A stretch of 64,000 nt of DNA from Boletus sp. NGJ. Taxonomy: Eukaryota; Basidiomycota; Agaricomycetes; Boletales; Boletaceae. The stretch covers positions 62,001 through 126,000 of the forward strand of contig JAGTXK010000054.1 of NCBI GenBank assembly GCA_019096195.1. The letters run 5' to 3'. The position numbers were made by a program, and so were the translations under genes. Below are positions 57,344 through 64,000 of this stretch, one piece after another. Within the stretch, counting starts at the first letter, position 1, and every line of letters starts with the position of its first letter. The notes under the pieces are model-generated. The model was given only the letters and a program-made list of their open reading frames with translations, did no database searches and had not been told where the DNA came from.

Positions 57344-58126
57344 ATGTCCGACCTTGACAACATCAAGGAGTGGTCTGACAAGCGCATCACGGAGAACGAG
57401 GACGATGACGAGGAGGTCAGCGCAGCCAAGTACGCCGAACGGCGGAGATGAGTGTGGGCCCAGAAAGAGAAGGCGGAGAGGAGGGCACATGAGGAGGCTG
57501 AGCAGAAGGCACATGAGGAGGAAGAGAAGGCATGCCATGAGGCCAAGAAGGAGGCCATATGCAGGGTGAGTTATTCTAACCAGAGTTCGACAAAACTAAC
57601 CAGACTTCACAGGCAGAGGAGGTTAGGGCATGTCAAAGTGTCAAACAGGGGAAGAAGAGGGAGGCAGTGGAGCAGTCATGCATCTGCTGCAACAACCGGG
57701 GCCTCGAGTGCGTGCTCGGCCCCAGGAAGTCTAAGTCATTGCGTCGAGTGTCGCGACACGAAAGCAAAGTGCGAGCAGACTGGCGAGGAGCAGCCGGAGA
57801 AGCAGAGGGTGGAGACTGGCAAGGCAGGGCCTAGTGGCTCCAACAGAGGGGAGTCAGGGTCCGGGGGGATAGAGGGGCTTTCGGAGATCCTTCGGGAGAT
57901 CCGAGAGGCCCTCAAGACCCAAAATAGGCGTCTGGAGTGGCAGAATGTGCTGCTTGGGTGCCCAGTGGATCTAAACACGGAGGAGGTGTATGGGAGTGAG
58001 GAGTCAGAGGAGATAGAGGATGGGGAGGAGTCGGAAGCAGAAGCAGAGTTGGCCGGATTGGCTGCGGAGGTAATCGAGGAGAACGGGAAGGAGAGCGAAG
58101 AGGAGGGAGTAGAGGAAGAAGTCTAG
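57344..58126 (+). pseudogene. Antisense accessory ORF inside the Gypsy element (acidic coiled-coil, cysteine cluster)
   Basis: It lies on the strand opposite to gag-pol, between the end of pol and the 3' LTR. It reads MSDLDNIKEWSDKRITENED, then a highly charged Ala/Glu/Lys helix (KEKAERRAHEEAEQKAHEEE). A cysteine cluster with a CVECRDTKAKC unit follows, then a Gly/Ser linker, a helix with REIREALKTQNRR, and a Glu-rich acidic C-terminus ending EEEGVEEEV. A GT-AG candidate intron lies between the helix and the cysteine cluster. I recall similar antisense ORFs in Gypsy elements of other Agaricomycetes. The cysteine spacing is reminiscent of, but not the same as, fungal Zn2Cys6 DNA-binding domains. 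This copy looks broken, with about one break. Function is unknown. Confidence 0.65.
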
Positions 58127-61100
58127 TAGTAGTTTTTAGATTTACTTGTCTTTTTTCTTCATCCAATGGAGTTTGTGTCTGGTCATGCAGAGTGAGGTCT
58201 GGGTTTGTCTGGGTAGCGAGTGTGATAGTCGCGGACAAGTTCGGAAGCATGACTGAGTTCGGTGGCTAGAAGCCATGAGGTTTCTTCGTCTGTTTCCTTT
58301 GTATCCTGACCAATGGACGAGGTACAGGAGTTTGCAGTTCCGGTGACATCAGTCTATCTTCAAGTCAAGGATCTCTGAAACTTCATACTCTGGTTCTCCA
58401 TCTACTTCAACCGGAGGTGGCGGAGATTGTACCTGGTTAGGTATTGTGTTGGGTATGAAAGGGTTCTAATTGTGAGATATGAAAGACCGGGTGAACAGAC
58501 TTCATAGACTCGGGGAGTCGGAGTGTGAAGGAGTGGGAGCCTGCCTGAGCGATGATTGGATAGGGCTCTAGGTTCTTCTTGGAGAGTTTCTTTGAAGGCC
58601 TAGTGGAACAGAAGTACTTGGCTTTATTAAGTCCGGGGATGTTACCATGTCATACATCAGGATGAAAATGCACTGTTTGGATAATCGGTCTACGACAATG
58701 AGGATAGTGGTAAATCTGGAGGACGAGGGGAGTTGCTCAATGAAATCCATAGAGATGGAATTCCACGGCTTCTCCGGGATGGGGAGTTGTTTCAACAACC
58801 TATAGGGTCGGTGTCTTGGAACCTTTGTGCAGGCACAAGTGGTGCAGGAGGAGATGTATACTTTGACGAACGTCCTTATCCTTGGCCAGGTGTATTTGCG
58901 GCATACAAGTTCCAATGTCCGATTTTGGCCGAAATGTCCAGAGAGGGGATGGTCATGTTTGTACCGGAGGACTCGGAGTCAGAGGTCATTGGCATCGGGG
59001 ACATAGATGTGCTTGTCGAGACGGAGGAAGCCGTCTTTATCAACTAACCAGCGTGAGTCTGGATCAGGAGAGGACATATGTAGTTCAGCAAGTGGGTCAG
59101 AAGGGAGTGCGGATAGGATGTTGCTGTGGAGTTGCTCTATATCAAACAGGGTGCTAGCCTGGAGTACCAGAGCTGCAAGATAAGTAGCGCAGAGGGAAGA
59201 AGCAAGCTGTTCCTGTGTAAAGATGGGGTGGAAATTATGCGGATTGACTGCAAGTGTAGTCCTTATCCCCCTCTTTGGGATAGACGTCCCAGCATCTAGT
59301 GAGGGCATCAGGTTTCATGCCAAGTTGTCCAGGGCGAAAGTGGACTATCATGTGGAATTGGGAGAGGAACTCCGACCACCGGGCTTGCCGGCGGGTCAGG
59401 AGTTTTGAAGTGGCAAAGTACTCCAGGTTCTTGTGGTCGGTGACGACGTTGATCAGGGTGCCGGAGCCTTCAAGATAGTGCTGCCAAGCCTGGAAAGACT
59501 TGTGGATGGCAAGGAGCTCCTTATCATGAGTGTCATAGTTGAGCTCCAGAGCGGTGAGCATCCATGAAAAGAAGGCAACGGGCCAGAGTTCTTCATCCGG
59601 ACAATGGATGGAAAGAATCCCGGTAATGGCATAGTTGGAGGCATCGGTTTCTATGATCATTGGAGCATCAGGAGCCCAATGGGTAAGGATGGGAGTGGTG
59701 GTGAAGGCTTCCTTTAGCAAAAGGAAGGCAGATCGACAGTCGTCTCTGAAGACCCAAGGAATACCCTTGTGGGTCAACCGGGTTAGCGGAATGATGATGT
59801 CGGAGTAATTGGCAATGAAACGCTGGTAGAAGTTGGTGAATCCAAGGAAGGATTGGATGTTCTTGACTTTACAAGGTTCTGGCCAGTCCTGCACAGCTTT
59901 GACTTTGTCCGAAGACATTGTAAGGCCAGAGGGAGTGATGATGTAGCCGAGGTACTCCATAGTGTCGGTGGACCATTCGCATTTCTCAGGTTTTGCGTAC
60001 AGGCCATGTTTGCAGAGTCATTGAAGGACTTCCCGGACATGTTCTCTATGAACAATTTTATCTGCAGAGAAGATCAGAATGTTGTCCAGGTAGACAATCA
60101 CACTAACATCTAAAAGATCTGCAAAAATGGTGTTGACAAACTGTTGAAAAGCCACGGGGGCGTTGGTAAGGCCAAATGGCATTACCAGCCACTCATAGGA
60201 GCCATAGCACATTTGGAAAGACATTTTCCATTCATCTCCGTTGGCAATGCAGACCAAGTGATAGGCATGCCGGAGATCGATCTTGGTGTAAATCTTAGCA
60301 CGGCTCAGAGCGTCTAGGAGGTCGGAGATACGGGGAGTGGGTAGCGGTCTTTCTTTGTGATCTTGTTAAGTCCTCAGAAGTCGACGCAAAGGCGGAGTGA
60401 ACTGTCCTTTTTGTGGACAAAGAGGACTGGGGTGGTGTGGGCGGAGGAAGAGGGTCTGATGAAGCCCATGACTAGGTGCCCATCAAGGAAAGCATGGAGA
60501 GAGCCGAGTTCAGAGGTGGAAAGGGAGTATGTGGTTCCCAAGGGAGGAGAGGCTCCTTCCTCCAGGTCAATCTTCAGATCGTGTTCCCAGTGTGGAGCAA
60601 GCTGGGAAGCTTTGCTCTTGCTGAAAACATCCGGGAAGTCATGATATTCTGGAGGAACGCCGGAAAGATCGACTGGTTCTGGGGGAGTGATGGAAGCGGA
60701 GCAGAGATCACTCTCCTGGGGATGGAGTTGCAAGCTGAATTGGATGGAGCCCTCAAGGTGACAAGCTAGTGCAAATGCTGGTGCACTAACAAGCGTGATG
60801 GGTGGAGCTTTGCAGTTGGAGAAATGCGGTGGATTGGGTGGGGTGTCAGCCAGAGGAAGGGATTCCAGAGGCTGCAGAGGGGAGCTCAGGGTTGCTGGCA
60901 AACGCTGCTCGGATGAATGGAACGTGATACTGCTCGTGACCCAGTCAATCAATGGATTGTGGTGGGTGAGCCAGTTATGCCCTAGAACAATGGAACAGGC
61001 GGAGTCCAGCAGAGTGACATAGAAAGTCATCAGGGTGATGCCACCAGTTGTGAAGCAGACTGAGAGGTTGGTGGCTTGGGTGATTGTGCTATTGGTAGTT

Positions 61101-62786
61101 CCATCAAAGAGACACAGTTGGAGCGGAGGGACAGGGTAGGTTGAAAGTTCATTTTTATTTACGAAAGTAGTATCTATGAAATAATCAGAGGAGCCCAAAT
61201 CTACAAGCGTGGAAAAGGGCGGAATTGGGTAGGAGACTAAGGAGACGGAGGGCATGAGGGATTTGGGGTTGGAAAGAGCAGACGTGTTGAGGCGAATCTC
61301 CTTAGCTGCACATGTGGGTTTAACGCAACCTCCAGTCTGTGCGGAGTCATGGAGGTCATGGATTATTTTTTTGCCTCCAAAGTGGAGACTTCCAGTTTGG
61401 TTTCCAGAGTTGTGGTCGCAGTGTGACCCTTGGATGTGCTGGAGGTCAACTTCAGACAATCCTTTGCCATGTGACTGGCTTGGCCACAGAACATGCAGAG
61501 CTTGTTGTCGAACTTGCACTTTCTTTTATCTGAAGTGAGCTTGCCATCTTTCCCTAATTTGGATGACAAGTCCAGCTTCGGATGGGCGGAGGTGGTAGCT
61601 CCTTTGCCTTTGGACTCCTTGGAGTCCTTGGCGCTACCGGAGGGGCACAGAGAGGATGATGTGGTGGGGGTGGATGGTTTTGGGGCAGAGGATGGGGTCA
61701 ATGCTTTAGTCTGCCTGCTAACTTCTGACTTGCACTCCCAATAGCATGCATCGATGGTGTGTGCGAGGCTTTGGAGTTTGGAGAGTGTAGGGGGTTTCCC
61801 AACCTGTGATATCTCATCCTTGATGTGGTCCGGACAGACCCTTAGAGAAGTGGTGTTGGAGGGCACCTGCTCCGTAGCCGTGGACTTGTGAAGTGATCCA
61901 GTTGAACTCGACCACATACTTGATGATGTGTTGGGTATCCTTCATTGACAAGTGGTCGAGCTGGTGCTCTGCATCTCCAACGGGGTTGTGCGGACCAAAG
62001 TTGGTCTGGAGCTCTAGGATGAACTCTTTAAAGTCGTCCATCCAGAGCGGATGGAAAGTGGGATCTTCCATCTGGAGGAGGTCCAGTTCGAACCACTCTA
62101 GAGCCATGCCCTTTAGGTAGGGACTGCGCAAAGGTGACTTTGGTGCAGTCCATCCTGAAAGTCTTCGGGCGGTCTTGGAAGTTAAGTTTCGCACTGGACC
62201 AGAAAGACCCAGAGTTTTGCAGGGCTCAGTCCCGTCAAACTGGTCCGGTTCCCGGACCTTAGTGGCATGGAGTGTGGTTGGAGGGATGATGCATGGAGCA
62301 AGCAAGGCCTTTGATGGCATCAGCAAGCAGTGCGCGAGAGTGTCTTGTGGGACGTGCTTGTTGTCGGAGTCTGAGGGAGCGTCGTTGTTGGGGAAGTCAG
62401 GATCATCATCCGACGGGTCATCTCCAGGGAAGTCCGGGAAGTCGTCATTTGGGAAGAGGGCAGCCTGCACTCATTGACTCAAGTGTCGGCTTGTGAGTGG
62501 GGAGGTGGTGGAGTCATTGTCGGTGGGTAACTCAACGATGCGCGCTCCTGGAGTAGGGGACTCCAGGAGTGGTCATAACTGAGAGGCAGAGGTGGGAGTT
62601 CATCGAGGCGGAGAAACTTCAAAACTGGTCGACGAGTTCTGGACCTCGCCAACTGCTGCCAAATGTGCTCAACAGGTTGTAACGTGGGGATGCGGAGGGG
62701 TTTGCGCCAATGGCGCAAGTCTGGGATCTAGTAGTACATGTAGCCATAATGTGAGAGACTCGTTGCAAGTGGGAGTTTGAATATAC

Positions 62787-63356
62787 TGTTAAGAATGGAC
62801 AACTCCGATGAAACTCCAAAGGACTGGAGTTACTTGAGGGTGTCAGGACTTGGCTTTACCTTATGTGGTGCGCCCTTGCTCAAGTCCGATGTCCCAGATT
62901 TCGAAGACGTAGGAGGATCAGAGGTTTGGACTCGACGTAGTCGAACATCAAGTCGAGCAGAGGGTTGGAGTGAGTTGTCGAGACTTGGACAGGAGACAGG
63001 AGGAGTGTTCAGAGTTGATATTCAAACTGACTTTACAGGAGTAGTACAGAGGGTTTATATACAATCAGAACGAAGGTATTAGTAATGGAGTTTGTAAGGT
63101 GTAATGAGTAACGGGACGGAGATGGGACCTCACTGGAGCAGTGCTCCTAAGCGAGACAGACACTGGGTCAGAGACAACTATAAGGCGGGACTAGGATGGA
63201 TGAAGAAGCATAGGTTATGTATGAAAGGAGAAGTATGAATACTATAGTGAGGGTGTTACAAGTCCAAGGGTATGAGGACGTACTCCAAGGGAGAACATGC
63301 CGGAGTTATGGACAGAGTGCCAGAGTTGGACTTGTCGAATTACATGGGATATGACA
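62787..63356 (-). repeat. 5' LTR of the 56.6-63.4 kb element
   Basis: 570 bp, on the plus strand TGTTAAGAATGGACAAC ... GGATATGACA. A TATA-like segment (TTTATATACAATC) is near 63053-63065 on the plus strand, and as TATATAAA on the element's sense strand. Confidence 0.93.
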
Positions 63357-64000
63357 ATGAGATAAACTAGCACTTGTTTTCATTATGTTAAATTTATTGT
63401 ACTGCAATGTTTTTTGAGAGCTGAAAAGCTGAGAAAGTTTAATAAAGGTGAGATAAGGGTTTTGCTAATTTGCTGATGTGCCTGTGGCCACAAGATAATG
63501 CCTGATAATTTGCATACTCTCCTGCTGTACAACAATGTTCTTGATTCTGACAAAAAATAATTATGACCCTCAGAGACATTATTCTATCCCAGTACATGAC
63601 TCTGATCTGGCAAAAATTGTGTTGTTATGTAGTGGGAGACTTGAGAAGGTTCCATGATGCATTTGGTGGTGGATAACTGTATGCAATTTATACACTGAAC
63701 TCAGGTTCATACTGTACCATAAGAACCCACATTATTATATGGAAACAATCAATCCGCACTCACAATAGGTGTAAATGCCCACATCAGTAAATTTACATGC
63801 ATCTTATTCTGTCTTATTCAGCTTATTGACTTGCACAACATTTCCAAATCTGACATAGAGACAAATTCTAACCCTCATTTTGTTGAAAAATAGATCAGCT
63901 TGGTTGTTGTTGATGTTTCTGATGTTCTGGAATGCATCATCATGGGAATGAATATATTTTGTAATTTAACAAACAGAATTAGCTAGAATAAGCCAGATTA
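63357..64000. other. AT-rich sequence with nothing recognised
   Basis: No open reading frame or known repeat family is seen. It is CpG-poor and rich in TG/CA, as in other decayed repeats of this window, and so probably old transposon sequence. Confidence 0.4.

Larger units (their letters stand above)
56634..63356 (-). mobile_element. Ty3/Gypsy element with two 570-bp LTRs and an antisense accessory ORF
   Basis: The LTRs are at 62787-63356 (5') and 56634-57203 (3'). Reading leftwards: gag about 62470-61400, with acidic N-terminus and a CCHC knuckle (CMFCGQASHMAKDC); protease-like about 61250-60950; reverse transcriptase about 60600-59900 (YLDNILIFS); RNase H about 59700-59240; integrase about 58950-58600 (RIRTFVKVYISSCTTCACTK); a chromodomain-like piece near 58400-58300; a polypurine tract AAGAGGGGGATAC beside the 3' LTR. 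Frames show several breaks, so it is broken. The LTRs differ at roughly 35-40 of 570 positions, so it is older than the 48.9-kb element. No matching target duplication flanks it. Confidence 0.92.

Overview
This window is nuclear DNA of a filamentous basidiomycete, most likely an Agaricomycete. The evidence is a set of short introns (about 47-70 bp), compact divergent gene pairs, fungal families (microsomal P450, Hsp110/Sse1, NIPA-type Mg2+ transporter, a Ras-type leucine-rich-repeat adenylate cyclase) and a dense load of chromodomain Ty3/Gypsy elements. I cannot name the genus from sequence alone.

Left half (1 to about 32.6 kb): a gene-bearing, GC-rich region. In order it holds a 5'-end-complete but window-truncated P450 (minus), a decayed Helitron/PIF1-type helicase, an Hsp110 gene (minus) divergent from a long Arg/Asp/Glu-repeat protein gene (plus), about 4 kb without a confident gene, a small conserved-looking protein (minus), an uncertain Ser-rich open region (plus), about 3 kb with nothing recognised, a NIPA-like Mg2+ transporter (minus) head-to-head with adenylate cyclase (plus), a strong intergenic hairpin, and an intron-rich gene of unknown function built from two similar beta-rich repeats and carrying a 72-bp in-frame minisatellite.

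Right half (32.6 to 64 kb): a repeat island. It starts with a 1.6-kb fold-back element, paired inverted microsatellite arrays, a MITE-like hairpin and a LINE RNase H remnant. Then comes a stack of nested insertions. An old, CpG-poor Ty3/Gypsy chromovirus (about 41.3-46.6 kb) was hit by a Tc1-type DNA transposon (41838-43409, TA duplication, uninterrupted 338-aa transposase) and by a solo LTR (43721-44767, duplication CCAGT). A second solo LTR of the same family sits at 37747-38693 (duplication CATCT). A young GC-rich chromovirus (48898-56168, duplication GATCC) split the LTR of another Gypsy element, whose close relative (56634-63356, opposite strand) adjoins it and carries an antisense accessory ORF with a cysteine cluster.

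Most notable observations: the Tc1 element contains no CpG dinucleotide in 1572 bp yet keeps an open transposase. The two LTRs of the 56.6-63.4 kb element differ only by transitions, several as TG-versus-CA swaps expected from CpG deamination on opposite strands. Together they suggest a repeat island shaped by cytosine methylation. On the genic side the Mg2+ transporter and adenylate cyclase share an extremely short divergent promoter.
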